From: Larimichthys crocea
Taxonomy: Eukaryota; Chordata; Actinopteri; Sciaenidae
Length of the DNA stretch: 64,000 nt
Direction: 5' to 3'
Assembly (NCBI RefSeq): GCF_000972845.2
Contig: NC_040018.1
Coordinates: 7,561,266 to 7,625,265 of the forward strand
Shown here: positions 17,395 through 32,800 of the stretch, piece after piece
Position numbering within the stretch: the first letter of the stretch is position 1
Layout of the letters: every line of letters begins with the position of its first letter
Made by a program: the position numbers and the translations under genes
Notes under the pieces: generated by a model
What the model was told of the DNA's origin: nothing
Seen by the model: only the letters and a program-made list of their open reading frames with translations
Database searches by the model: none

Positions 17395-20300
17395 TCAGTA
17401 GGGCTTGCTGTCATTCTTTGAGCGTTTCAGCTGCACCTTCAGCCTCTTCATACCGATCTGGAAACCATTCATTGACTGGATGGCTGCCTGTGATGACACG
17501 GGGTTGTCATAACTCACAAAGCCTGAGGGGGGAAACACAAATATCAGAATGGAAACACGTTTTTCAAATAAAGAGCTTGAAATTCTGTTCAGTCCTCCCG
17601 ACAATAACTACGAAAATCTAATCTCAAGGATGCTTATCCCTTCACTACACTAACACAGCATGAGGCTTCAGCAGTATAGCAGGTAGCTTGTTTTGTATGA
17701 AATCCTCTTTGTGGTAGAAGCATAGCACCACATGTCAACACAGAAACGTGGTTGACTTCATCTGTCTCTCACACCTAGGCCTGTGTTGAAAAAAATCGAT
17801 TTTCCGATTCTGAATCGATTTGCATATTAATTCCTTAAGATCGATTTAATTAAATTATAATTTTAATACATTTTCCCCTGGTGAACTTTAACCCCACTAG
17901 TCGCGTCATTGAATTGAAACAGGCGTGCACCGTGTTTAAACTACACTACAGCGTCTCACACATGCGAGGTGCGTTCAATGGCCGTCGGAATGACTATGAT
18001 GTGTTCATGAACGTGGGAAAAATGGAAATTCACCGGAAATATAGTAAAACTACAGACAAAAGAACACTCAAGGAAAACTCTACAACTACCAGCCACTTCT
18101 GTACGTTCTCTTAAAATAACTGAGGCGATTGCGGGTTACATTTGCAAAGATATGCGCCCGTATTACGTTGTTGAAAACGAGGGCTTCAGGCGACCAAAAA
18201 AATGGTTTTAATAACACTAACCGGAATCGAGATCGGATCTGATTATGCTAATCGATTCTCAGTCTCGAGAATCGGAATCGAATCGATTCTTGGAATTTGA
18301 ATCGATACCCAGCCCTACTCACACCACTGAAGCCTCATATTAGCTTTACAAACTACACTGAAAAACTGTAAAATATGTATGAAATATTTTAAATCAGTTT
18401 GACAATAAAATTGTCATTTTAAAACCTTTATTTATAATGGCATTTTAAGGAAATACAGTATACAGAACAAAGTAATATTTATTATTATTATTATTATTAT
18501 TATTTATTATTATTATTTATTATTAGTTTATTATTATAGAGACTGTTATTTGTACAGTAAAACACTAATATTTCATGGCAGAACCTTTATTCCATATGGC
18601 ATTCATGTGGTATTTTGATGAATTACATGGCCAAACAGCGTTTTTTCAGATAATAATAATAATAATAATAATAATACATTGGATTTATATAGCGCTTTTC
18701 AAGAACTCACAAGACGCTGTACACAGTAAGGAAAAATAATAAAATAAAAATAAAAAATAAAATAAAATGAAAATAGCATGGGGTGGTGAAGGGGAGTCAG
18801 GGGCTGGGGTGAGGGAGATTGAGGCTTGAGAAAAAGAGAAAAGTTTTCAGTCTGGTTTTGAAGATTGAGAGTGAGGGTGAGTCACGGACAGAGGGGGGGA
18901 GGGAGTTCCAGAGACGGGGTGCAGCACGTGAAAAGGCCCTGTCACCGTAACCCTTCAGTTTAGAGGACGGTTGAGTGAGTGAAAGTGTGGCAGAGGATCG
19001 GAGGACTCGGGGGGGACAGTGGGGGGGTAAGAAGGTCGGATAGGTAGGGGGGTGCCAGGTTGTGGAGTGTTTTGTAGGTGAGGAGGAGTATTTTGTAATT
19101 GATCCGGTATTTGATGGGGAGCCAGTGGGAGAGCGGAGGACAGGAGTGATGTGTTCTGCATCCGAGTGTGGGTTAGCAGGCGGGGCAGCGGAGTTCTGAA
19201 CCATTTGCAGTTTATGGAGGAGGCGAGTGGGGATGCCGATTAAAAGGGATTACAGTAGTCCAGACGGAGGAGATGAAGCAGGATGAGAGAAAAGGAAAAA
19301 AAAAAAAAAAAAAAAATATGGAATAAAATGACAACGTTAAATGTGAACTCAGCAGTGCCTGTGCCCTTTTACCGTAATATCAGAAAAAGACTAAAATTCC
19401 GGCAAACACAGCAGACAGTTTTTTAACAGTGTGGAGAATATGTTTGCATAAAACAAGGACTGGCTTTACAATGAAAGGGTCACTTAATGCAGCAAGCAAA
19501 AACACATAGAATAACTGTGAACCTTAATAATCACGCTACTAAAGTCAGCTCCCTTTAAAATTCATGAATTGTTTTTTTTTTTTTCAAGCCTTGCACTCGT
19601 CTTCTCATGCGGTTTTTACTCACAGGCTTGTTTTGTGAGCTTCACCAAATCACTTCTAAAGTTTCAACTCTAACTTACCATTCCATTTTATTTTGAAGAG
19701 TTTTTAATCAATGAAATATCTGAAACCTTTAACAAGCAACCAGTTTGTGTTTTTGAAGTTTAAAGTGCATTTTATTTTGATGCTTTTGCAGAGTATCAAA
19801 AGTTACAGCACATGGTTCACTTGTTTGTTAAGCAATTTTACTGTATTTCAGAGTTTAAGCTCAAGTTAGTTGTGATATTGTTGGCCACTATCGTTACATT
19901 CCCACTCTTACACCATGTAACTTGTTCCGGGTATGATCACCCCACGGAAAGTACATAACACTATGGCTGTATCAAATTTTACGGGGAACTCTCTGTGATT
20001 TACAGAGTTTCCCTGATGGACAGTAAAGTCAACTGCTGCGTCGTATGAACTCACCAAAACACTTGCTGAGGTTTGTCTGTTTGTCAATGAAGACTTTAGC
20101 AGAGATGACGTTTCCAAAGGGCATAAACATCTGGAGCAGGTCCTGGTCTCCAAACTCCTGGGGCAGGTGGTAAATGAACAAGTTGGCACCTTCTGGACCT
20201 GTCAATAAATGAGCCGCTTTTACCAATCATGTAAGACATGAAACACATTGATATTTGCACAATTTAACAATTTATGACTCAATAAATGAATCTAAATCTA

Positions 20301-20716
20301 TAAAATACAGTCGTGATCAAATTACGTCCTTAAATGTAATGGCAGCTGTATCATATGGAGCAGCAGCACCCGCCCAGGGCTCGTGTGCTATAATAGAATA
20401 CTGATGTGGAAATCTGGTGATGAGAGTTTTCACCTCAATATTGCTTCCAACCACACGAGCCCTGGGGGGGGTACTGCGTATTATTATGTAAGACATGAAT
20501 GATAGTATCTGAGAAGGATGGCTAACATTAAAACACAAACAAGGACAAGCCTTCTGTTATGGACTTGAGCTTGTTTTAAAGTGGAGCTGTTGACATGAAT
20601 ATCAGGAGCCATGTCAGAGAGAAGGTGGTCACGTCTTACCGGTGCTGCGACTGTCGCTGGCTGACGCAGCAGATTTAAAACAAGACAGAATCCTTAGCAG
20701 AAGGTCAGATCAACAC

Positions 20717-20797
<81 letters not shown>

Positions 20798-23091
20798 CCA
20801 CAAACCTGCCCACACAAATACTTTAAACTACTGTGCTGTGTTATTACTGTTAGCTTTCTTTTCTCTGCAAAGGGAGTTTATGGAGGTCTACTGAACGGGT
20901 CAGCACATTAGGAGAAGTCATCTAACTCACATTTTAGCCTGTAGCTCTGTAGTTTTTGTTTGATCAATTTGAATCCAAAGTGGAATGAAGTGGACTGAAT
21001 ACAGAAATAGTTTGAAGCATGCTCATCATACAGTAGTTGTAGAATAAACAGCCCTCAGCTAATCCTGCTCTGTACTGTGTTATCTCCACACGACCCACCT
21101 TCCTTTTGGCTGCCAGCTGCTGAGACGCTCTGCTGCGACAGCAGACTCTGGTTGTACAGGCTGGGGAGGGCGGCAGCAGCATACTGCTGGATGCCTGAGT
21201 AGGCCTGGCTCAGTGCCTCCATGGTGTTTCCTGAGCCGTTAGACAGGCCCCCAGAGCCAAGGCTGCCATTCAGCGCTGCCATGCCTGCAACAATTACGAG
21301 ACAAACAGAGAAGCTGAGGTCATCAATAGTGAGTTATTACAGGAGTCAAAGTTTAGTCATTTAAAACGAGCACTGTGGAGGATTTAGCGGCATCTAGTGT
21401 TCCTTCTCCACTCTCTGTCCTGTTCCAAGTGTGAAAGAGAAACTACGGTGAACACCAAATGCAAGGAAAACATGAAACACCCTCAAGGCAGTGTTCAGTT
21501 TATCTGTTCTGCAAACATGCAGGTCCGACATGGCGACACCACTGAAGAGAACCTGCAGTCTGCAGATATGTCTCATTCTGAGGTAACAAAAACACAACAG
21601 ATTTTTATTTTCAGGGGACTATACACTAATGAAAACATATTTATGAATATTCTATTATATTTCTGCCTCATTCTGTAAATAGAACCCTCTAAATGTGACA
21701 CACTGGACCTCAAAAGACCAATTAAAGCCTCTAATAATAATAATAAACTGCATTTACAAATGCAATAAAATAACATAGAAAAGAATAATACAGGCTAAAG
21801 ATATAACGTCTGAATAACTGGAATTTAATTACAGTACAGTCGTCCCTCGCTATAACGCGGTTCACTTTTCGCAGACTCACTGTTTCAGATTTTTTTTTGT
21901 GTAATTTTGCATTTTTTTTTTTTTTTTTTACAGTGTACTGTACAGTATGAACGCGCGTTGTGTTCGGCACCGTCAGAGGAACTGTGAAATACGCGTGAGT
22001 TACTGGTAATAATTTCTTATGTGTCAAACCTCGTAGATTGATCATTAAAATTAAATTTGTTAAAAATGTTTGGGCTTGAAAACAGGTTTTGATCTTTGGT
22101 TTCATTTACTAATACAGTATTGTACTTATTTTTGTTAAATCTGCGAAAGTTTGAACTTTGAGAGTGTTTAAATAAGAGAGAAATGTGAGAAAATGTTAAT
22201 GCCTGTCTGAGAAAAGTGTATAAAAGTGTGTGGTTAGGGGTTTTACGGCCTTAAAACATGTAGAATAATTGTAAAACTTACTTCGCGGATTTCGTTTATT
22301 GCGGGTTATTTTTAGAACGTATCCCCCGCGATAAACGAGGGACAACTGTATGTCATTTCTTAATATACAGTCCCCTACTGAGCAGCACACTGTGTGAAAT
22401 GAAATCACATTCAGTGGAAGCAGTGATGTAGTGATGTATGTATGCGGCATTATTTTTGGGCTCTATATGAATTCTTGCGGTTGTAACGAAGAGCAGGCAG
22501 CTAACGTCAGCACGACGACATTCACAAGACTACTGTGTCCACTGTGGAAACCTCTAAGACAAATATTTACATTGTGTGGTAATCTGTGAAAATGTGCAGT
22601 CTGACAGGAAGGACAGGTCCAGCTCAGTGTTAGTACCTGCCAGCGAGCTCATGTTGAGGCCGGCTCCGGAACTAGCAGCCAGAGACTGCAGGGCCCCCAA
22701 AGATGCCATGGGGTTCACTGATGAGTTGTTGCTGGAGGTGGGGGAGGAGCCTGCTCAGGGAAGATTTACAGTCACATGTTAAAAAAAATATTAGACAAAG
22801 CTGTGTTCCATCCATACAGTCTGTCTATTAGAGCTCACTAATGTCAAAACCTGCAAATATAATGTGTGAAACTGGCTTTTTATATAGTTTATTTATATAT
22901 TATAAAATTAATATATGTAGTTATATATACTTAGAATCACAGAGATGCGGTTTTTATTTTTTTTACCTGAGCTTGTTAGTGCACTTAGTGGGCTACTAGA
23001 TGTTGTCATGGCGCTGGAGCCTGTGGCCGTGGCCTGTGTGGCAGTTGCTGCTGCTGCTAAAGCTGCCAGGTTCTGCATGGCATTAAGACCT

Positions 23092-23178
<87 letters not shown>

Positions 23179-23792
23179 TTAAGACTGCCACCTGCCACTT
23201 CCTCTGACAAATATGTAAGAATAATATATGAAAACGGTCATGTTCCATGTTCTCTCCTGGAGTTTGCTAGATGTTTGACTGGATGGTTAAGCCACTCTCA
23301 TACTAACTTCCAAAGCCAGAGGACAGACTATAATTCAGCCAACACATATTCTCATAGTCATAATCGTACATATTGGCATGATATTTCATGTTAAAGCATG
23401 CACATGTGTGTGTGTGTGTGTGTGTGTGTGTACCTGAAACAGGGTGCAGGTTGTTGAGTGCGTTCCCCGTTGAGGCCGACTGCTGCAGCAACTGTAAGTA
23501 GAGCTAAAGCCAGGAGGAGACATGAGACACGACATGCTAAAGTGGAAGTGGAAGCAGCATTTGAATGGGTGAAACTTTGCTTTGTCAATAGGCTAATCAT
23601 TACGTTTTATATAAAACACACACTCACTGCTAGGTACTGTGGCCCCAGGCTGTTGAGCCCCGTGAGATTTCCCCACATGGAAGCAGCACTGAGTTGCTGC
23701 ATCTGCTGCTGCAGCTGTTGGGCCATGCGCTTCTGCTCCTTGTCCTTCTGAGTGTCTGCGAACTTCACCACGATGGGTGATGAACAGCCCTA

Positions 23793-23840
<48 letters not shown>

Positions 23841-26800
23841 ATCCTTCATACTCTGTATTTTTAATGAACTTTCAACTTCAGTGTAAGTCAAATATTTGAA
23901 ACTGGTTTTTAGGTTGAAGTTCACCTCCATGGTCTGGGACTGGTGCATGGACTTGATGGCCGACTGGGCCATTTGTCTAGCTGTGAACGTCACAAATGCA
24001 CAACCTGAAAGTGAGAAACACAAAGTCGACATGTTAGTGTCTATATCCAAGTGTAAAATAAAGAGGAAAACATATTCACGTAACGCGTATGTCTTACCAC
24101 GGCTGAGCCCGTCGGGGCCTCGAAGTATCCGGCACTCCTCTATCTGTCCGTACGGTGAGAACATGAGTCGGATGTCGTTCTCGTTACATTTCTTGGAGAT
24201 CATTCCAATAAACAGCTTCCTGTCCTCCACTGCTGTATTCAGCACAACACAACATCAAACACACCTGCTCTGTGTCAAGGTAAATGGTGCAACATGAGAT
24301 TCAACATGCACATATGTTTCATTGTGGCTCCTTTGCAACTCATAAGTAACGTTTAGATAATATCTCTGAACAGATGAGCTCCGTGCTGCTCAGAGGACAG
24401 GTTAAACATTTTTCAAGTGTGACTTCCAACAACAGTCCACAATTCATCAAATTCATACTGACCAATCACAGATCCCATCCTGCAGTAATATACGTACACA
24501 GTAATTCTAATGTTCTGTCAGTTTCTTACTGCTGAAGCCTCATATTAACTTGATTTTGTCTAATGTCTAATAAACACCCACAGCCTCTGTCCTTTTCACA
24601 TGTCTGCTGTAAATGACTCAATCCTGCGTTAAACCAGGGAATGATCTCAACCTAATGGAATGCAGCCTGCTGAAGACAACCCTAGGTGTGTCACAAACAA
24701 CAGCGGTATCCACCGTAGACTACCGGAGTGTAAATCTACCTGCCTACTGAGTCCTAACTCTTCTCCAAATCTATAATCTATAGGCATTAAATCACAGGTT
24801 GGCATTTCAACAGTGTGGTAGTTAATGATGTCATTCAACTTTTTCACAAAGTCTAATTAGACTGACAGATGATGGATCATTAGGACTGTTTAAAGCAATG
24901 AGCTTTTGTTAGGGTCATCATCATCATCTGGCCTCAAAGGACGGAGAACACAGATGGAGATGCCAGAGAATCCTTACCATTGTTTTTCTCACTGTCAGCT
25001 GGCTTCATCTGGATTGGGTGGTGCATCTAAATAAGACAACAACAAACAGCACAATGCTGAAATATGCATGCGTTGAGCGATCAATGCATTTCATTTTCAT
25101 TCAGTAACATTAGCAGAGATTCCATGTGCATACGAGTTTCAGAAGTTAACGTCATAGTTTAGCAGAGGAGGTCATTTTCATCATGACTGCAGTTAATAAA
25201 CACATTAACCCACATTAGACATGATGATGAAAGCCTTGAATTCACCCACAACTACAATGAAAAGCTACAATTTCCTGAGAACTGATGAAGAATAAAAGGA
25301 ACTGAAAGGGGCTAAATGTGGACATGAAACAAACAGCTTGATTGTGTACAGATGAACTGATTATGATGCCACATTCAGACTGCATGATATATATTATTTG
25401 GTGTCATATTAGGGAACTTTAGAGCCATAAATGTGACTAGGATGAGACTTGACAGTCTCCACCAATCATAGCTTGACATCTTTCACAACCGGTGTGATGT
25501 CATCCACAACCAAATCTATTAGGTGCTACGGACCGACTCTCCAGAACAGGAATGCAAATGAACAACAGTGTCCAGAGCAGTGTGTGTGATACTGGCTGCT
25601 TTGTGTTTATTTGGGTGAAGGAAAATAGTGGTGTACTAAAGAGAAGTGCTGTATGTCAGAAAATATCACGTTCTAACAACCATTATTATGATCAGTTACA
25701 GTGACCATTAAATAGTTTTTGTTCAATATTTTTTAATAATACTGATACAAATACAGCATACAATGGTATCAGTAAAGAGCTGCAATCGTATTAACGTGTT
25801 TTAACTTGAATCGATGGAACAACAATGTAAAGCTGTGACTCAGCTCTGACAGCTTGGTGGAAAGTCCACAAAAACATGCGCTTAACTCAAGTACCTTATA
25901 CACAGCACTAAGAAAAAAATAAATCAGCTTCACTAACGGGAAAGACAAAGGCATCACACAGCTTTAGCACAATGTACAAAACCCATGACTTTCAAAGATC
26001 ACATGTTAGAAAACTTCTAACCCAGGGGTCTCCAAACTACGGCCCGTGGGCCACATCTGGCCCGCCTAAACAATTGGAGTGGCCCACTTAACGATCCCAA
26101 ACAATCCCTCTAAACATGGCCTATTTTTCAAAATTGCATTTTCCTATTATAAAATATCCACACTTAATGATTAAGCTTGGCATTCCAATTAAAATCTACC
26201 TTATTTACGAATTATTTAAGGTGCTAGCTAATTTTCATCCCCTCACACAATGGTATATTCCGACGTGACTTTGCTCGTGATTTTTTTTTAAAACCTCATG
26301 CATTATCAGGCATTTTAGGCCGCAACTATTTCAAAAAAGGCCCGTGAAATCCTGGTGGGACTGATATCATTTCCGGTTATAGACTGACCCCGGCCCCCAT
26401 CACAGAAAGGCAAGTTGATGTGGCCCGCACCGAAAAATGTTTGGGGACCCCTGCTCTAACCTATTAACATCTCTACCTATTAAAACAGTGAGAAACATTA
26501 GACAGCATCACAAGACGATGACTCAAAATCTGACAAATAAACCCAACTACTACGCCACTGAACACTTTATCATTATTTGTGCATTATAGGCTCAAATTTA
26601 CACGATCATTATTTGCTCAGGTATAAAGATAGTTTACACCTAATTTGGTGAAATATGAACAAACTCAGGAAAATTTTACAGATCTAGTTATTCTCGAGTT
26701 ATTCTACTTGGCGGCAGAACGTCAAACATTTCTATTCAGATCATGAACGTTCCATAAATGTAGTAAATTCTCATTCATCACAGGAAAAACAGGTCCAGGC

Positions 26801-29800
26801 CTGAACAATATATCGGTATATCTGGCCTCCTGCAGACTTATCGGTAACGTATATATGGTATATGATATTCAGCAATATGAAACCTTTTGATATATAATAC
26901 AGAAAAAAAATGCGCATGGAATTTCATTTGTGTTATTAAGTTCAACCAGCAGAATCAACTGTGATGTAACACTGTTGCAAAGAGCACAGACCGAGACAGC
27001 AGAGGCAGCACTCGGCAATGTCAACTGGAATTGGGTGACAATTTACATGTTAGAGAATATTTAACTGAAATAAAGTTGCAAGGTCTTTTATTATTCTAGT
27101 TCAAAGATTTACAATTATTTCTCCCACTATATCAACAATCTGTGAGTTTTTTCTTCTCTAAAATCGGTATTAGTCTCAAAAATCCCCGTACAACTGGGCT
27201 GGGTTCACAGGAGTTTACTAGAAAAATATATTCACACGGTTTACCAGCCAACCGTAATTTAAGAAGTATCCATTAGCTGTACCAAGATTTCTAACCTGTA
27301 GTTTTTCTCCCTAGCTTTGGCAGCAGAAACAAATTTGATACATTTGAGTGAGCCTTAGAAAAGACAAAGACTTGACAGACACACCAACAAATCACTCTAA
27401 ATATGTCCACATCACATATTTTAATGCATGATTACCCAGATGTGCGGGCGCCTCAGCAGCTCACCTACGTTCAAGTACTTACCAGGTTCATGTCTGACCG
27501 AGGCCTTTTTACTGAGTGTCATGTCATCCCCTCTCTCTCTCTCTCTCTCTCTCTCTCCCCTGACTTTCCTGTGTCTCTGTACTGTAACTGTCAGATAAAG
27601 TGAAACAGAAACAGTCGCTGTATGTCTCTCTATATATATTTATCTTGTGATATAACAGCCCCCTGAATGGTTAGAGCACGACACTGATATAAATACTATA
27701 AGTGACTGAAAGCTGACACTAGTAGAAACATAAAGAATTTAAAAAACTCAGCCTGTCCCTGTCTACACTGAACCATCAGCCTTTTGTGTGAGAGGAAACA
27801 TCTCTATCATCTGAACAGTTTACTGGTGTGAATACACACACAGATGAACAGAAAGTGAGCTAATCTTACTATATAAAAAAAAGAAAATACAGTTGTCCCT
27901 CGCTATAACACGGTTCACTTTTCGCGGCCTCGCTGATTTTTTTGTGTCTTTTTTTACAGCGCACTGTACAGTATGAACGCGCATTGTGTTCGGCGTTCTG
28001 ATTGGCTATGGGAGAAGTGTTTAAATAAAAGAGAAATGTGAGAAAATGTTAATGCCTGTCTGAGAAAAGTGTATAAAAGTGTGTGGTTAGGGGTTTTACA
28101 GCCTTAAAACATGTATAATAATTGTAAAACTTACTTCGCAGATTTCGTTTATTGTGGGTTATTTTTAGAATGTATCCCCCGCGATAAACAAGGGACCACT
28201 GTACATTTTATTATATTAATATAATAACATATCTGCTCTTTTTGTGTTTTGTGCTGTTTTTTTATATCCTGCCTTCAGACTGGTAAACAAAAAGTGAAAT
28301 TGCGATTTTTCGGCTAAAGCTGCGTGCACAAACTGTACATGAATGAAACATAAAATTTTCAGATGATTAAAAGTCAAATTAAATGCTGAATATTGAACAG
28401 ATTGATATTCATAGATACAATGAAGCAAATACATTAAAATATAGGATGCAAATCATTTTTGCTGTTACAGGTTACCCTTGAAAAGTGGCAAATAAATAAG
28501 TTCATCCTGTCACATCACAGCAATCTGCACCTCTCAGGAGTAATGTCACTGTGTAGTACAACTGAGCATAGAAATGCTGAGCTCCAAATTCACATTACGA
28601 CCCTGAGCTAACCCTGAGTACAAAGGGCAACTAGCTGTCAATCACAGGTTTGTAGACCCCACCAGAGGGTAACAGGAGAACACAAAGTTGATTTTTGTGT
28701 CTTTTGATGTGTGAGAAGTTCTCTATCATTAAACAACTAAAAATTGCCACAGCGCTACAATTTGAGCAATTTGCTGAAGAAGAAGAGGAAGCGTGCGACC
28801 AAAAACAATATGGCTTCAACTGCTGTTGGTGCTTTGACCCTGAACAATAGACCTGGCTGCTGAATCAGCTCCCATAGCTCAAAGAAAAGAGTGAAGCCTG
28901 TATTTTGATGGTCTGCTCATGTTCGCACTCCAAAGTTGAACCAAGCACTTTGCTGAAGCTGCAGAGAGGAAGTCCGACGTTTCCAAATGAACCAGCACGT
29001 ATGTAAAAGGGTAAACAGTTAGAGGAGATGTCACGTACCCCTGGCAGAATCTTCATGTTGTGCAGAGCATTCTGTGCTTCCAAGGCTGATTTACGAGTAT
29101 AGTACGTTATAAAACAGCAGCCTGGAGGACAATGACAAGGACACACATGTTAGATATCTGACTCACTACTAGATTATGCATGTGCTACAAGAAGACATGT
29201 TACTAAGTTAGTACAGGCTGACCTTTGCTCTGTGGTGGATTCTGGCTGCGATCTCGAAGAACATTAATCTCATAGACTGCTCCGTAAGGCTCAAACAGCT
29301 CCCGAAGCTGCTCCTCAGACCAGGACCGGGGAATCTGTCCCACGAACATCTTAATGGCATCAACATCTGGTTGGTCGGGGTGGTCCAAAGACCCATTCAT
29401 CTTTTTCCCACTGCGGAGACAAACAGCAGCACATTAGATGAAGGCTGGAGACAAACATGCAACTGCAACTACTAACAACAACTATTTATTATTTTCTCTA
29501 TCCATCGATGATAATATTTATATTCTCTCTTTCTCTCTCAACCCCATACATTTCATTATTTTGCTATAATAATATAATTATATTAGTGCCATAAAATGGT
29601 CTGAAAGGACAATTATGTAAGCTTTAGTGGTATCTAGCAGTATAGTTTGCTGATTGCAACGCCCTAGACTCACCCTCACTGTGTAGTGTGAAGGAGAAAG
29701 TACAAAAACCTGAAAAACACGAAGCGCCAAAGTTTGGCTCGTTCACTGTAGCAACATGTCACTTCAGAGGTGACTGACTCTACGGTAACAAAAATACAAT

Positions 29801-32800
29801 TTTTATTATTTATCAAGTGTTTGTAAGGTAATGAAAATAAAGTCATACATATTATATTCCATTCATAAATCGGACACACTGGACCTTTAAATAACATATA
29901 TAATTTTTATCACAAGGATTTCAGTGACAATATATCGGCCAACAACGACTTATCGTTAGTTATTGTGACAGGCATAGAAATAAACAAAAATATATATTTT
30001 ATGTTTCTTCTTTAAGTTTCACTCATTTATTACTTACACCCTTAACTGACAGTTGGTCTAATTCAGAATTTAAGTGTTTCAACATACTGATGAGAAGAAA
30101 CATACTGCTAGTGGAGAAGAGGGACTGCTTCACGAATTCAACTTCCTTTAAGATGTGTGGCTGATTACACTCAGCTGTTACACAGTAACAATTATCAGAC
30201 AAACAGGAACAATCATTTTCTTACTTATATAACTGATGTACTAAATGTAACAACAGATGTGCTTTTAGGTTTTATTTTTGGTTAAATCTAAGTGTGTGTA
30301 ATCAATACAGTGGACAATAACTTAGTTATTGACATGTAGCGTTATCTGTCTAACTAATGTAAACGAAAATATATGTGCGACTTACATTTCTGTACATGTC
30401 ATTACAGTTATGGTTGGTGTATTGGAAATATATAGTGACAGCTTCTCTTAAAAGTTTAAAGATGAAGGATAGCGTGTTTTTGGAATTACTAATCCCCTCA
30501 TCAAGTGTCTGACGCTCCACATTCCTAAACAGCTGGCTAGACCTGCAAATATGAGGCCAGCAGGAAAACACTAGAAATAAATCTACACACAACGAAACAA
30601 ATGAGACAGACTGAAAGCTGATTCAGACACTGCCTCTCTTCTTCTAGTTGTTTTCTTACGGATGTCCCTACCAATGACACGATACTGCTGCGATTTAACG
30701 CTGCACAGAGATCCCAGTAAAGTCCAGGCAGAGGTGCAGAGTGTGTTTTCTACTAAAAGTAGGCAATTGTGATGAAATACAAGATACAGGGGATAACTAA
30801 TTTAATGATCTGGCAACCAAGTAATACTTGCAGTCTGAACAGTGGTTTGAAGCGGTTACTATTAGAAGAGAAATGTAGAATAAAACACTGCAGAATAAAA
30901 AGAATGAAACATCTACATATAATATAACATCAGTCAACTGATACAACTTTGTATACATACATTCTAGGAATAAGGTATTGGCTCATTTGTGATGATTGCA
31001 CTCACACACAATTGAGACACCAGGCCTTTTTTTGTTTTCAAAAGTGACAGCTTAGACAGATTTATATCAATAAAATATATATAATATATGTAAAACACTT
31101 TAAAATCATAAGTGGAATATGCACATAAATGTCCTGTTTTTGGCAAGTTCTATAAACAAAAATACTGAATGATGTAAATGTTTTGCTAATTGAAGCTTCT
31201 TGTTTTTTGAGCTATTTTGGGTCGGGTTATTTGTGTTGCAACATCTGCATATGGAAGAGAAATGCTAAAGAGTGAGTGCACACATACACAAAAGTGCATT
31301 GTGTCTTCAGTCACTCTATTGTGGTTGTTTACTGCATCACCTATGAAAGCATGTTTTGAAATGGCGTGGCCACTCTGTGCAGTAATAGTGGCTGGTAAAT
31401 GAAAGTTAAATAGCCATTAGTGACCATCAAAAATTCATTTATGATAGTTTCTCATAAAACAGCTTCCTTCCTCATGTTGTCACACAATTAAGATACATAA
31501 CGATAATAATAATAAAAAATAAGATGTCACACTAAATAATGTAAATTATAACTCAATAATAGTTTTTTTTCATATTCATCCCCTCACTGTTGTGACTATA
31601 ACATATTTTATGGTTTCCCCTCTGATGTCCTCTAGCTGCTGGACATCAACTCTCTGTGATTTACAGAGTTTCCTGATGGACAGTAAAGTAAACGGTTGCC
31701 AACTGTAGTTGCTGTTAGCTAATGCCACCCCAGTTTGTTAGCCAGGCTGCCAAGACTGAGTTGAGAGCAGCGGGGGAGTGTTAGGTGTTTGTACAACCGA
31801 GAAGGTTTTCAGGCCTGAGGTGGGGTAAATGCTGACAGTAATCAGAGCTGGTGTCGTGCCAGAAGGGGAGCTTGTCAAGCGGCCGATGTAACCCAGCAGC
31901 AGCCTCTAGGGACAAAATGGCAGAGGGAGAAGAGACCAAAGAGGAAGCTAAGAAGAAAAAATGAGCCAAAAATAAAGCCGTCGAAAGGGAAAACTGGGAC
32001 TGACTTTTAGTGGCTGGTGAGAGCTTGATGAAATAAAAAGGCTGAAAGACACAGAGCTGGGTTCTTGCTGTTGGACTAGTCAGTAATATCAGCTAGCTGC
32101 TAGGTCTTCTGTTGTTGACCTTGTTGATGTTTGAATGTAAGAAAAGTTGTCGATTCTTTAGTTTTTAATGATACGTAATGTAATCAGAACAAATACAGGT
32201 GTCTATATTTACGATTACACTTTGAAACTGGAGACAATGAATTGCAAAAGTAAAATCTCTACATTTTGATGTTTTAAGGCTCACCCTTTAAATTCAGGTG
32301 AATGTGAGGATCAGTCAGTATGAGGATCCACAATACTGACAAAATCATCAGTTGTGATCAAGGACTTTGATATCAATATACACTGATATATCTGATATAT
32401 TGTGACATTAATTTAAGGATTGATGCTTTCAGAGAAAAGTTGACAAAATAACTATTTTGAAAAAAATAAATAATAATTCTTGTTACAGAAGTCTATTAAG
32501 CAGAAAACTCCACAGCTCAGTTTCCATAAGAACAGAAACTGATCACTAGATTGTAAAAACCCAACCAAAGACTCCTTTTACTACACTGGAGTGCCATGTG
32601 GATACAAAATCTGACTACGTTTTGGGATTTCCTACTTCAATAGACGTAACCAATAACTATGACCAAATAAAATCTGGAAAGAGCAGTGCTGACTTTACAG
32701 AAAAAGCAGTTTTGATGTCGGTGCATTGAATATTCCATTGAAAATTGGGGTGGACGCCCATTGGGTTTAAAGAGTTTAAAGGTTTAACAGAATGTTAATG

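Noticed and set aside
22908..23394. ORFs with HTHTHT or VCVCVC runs across celf1 exons
   Set aside because: Translation of CA/GT microsatellites fused to exon frames; the real exon is 23089-22967.
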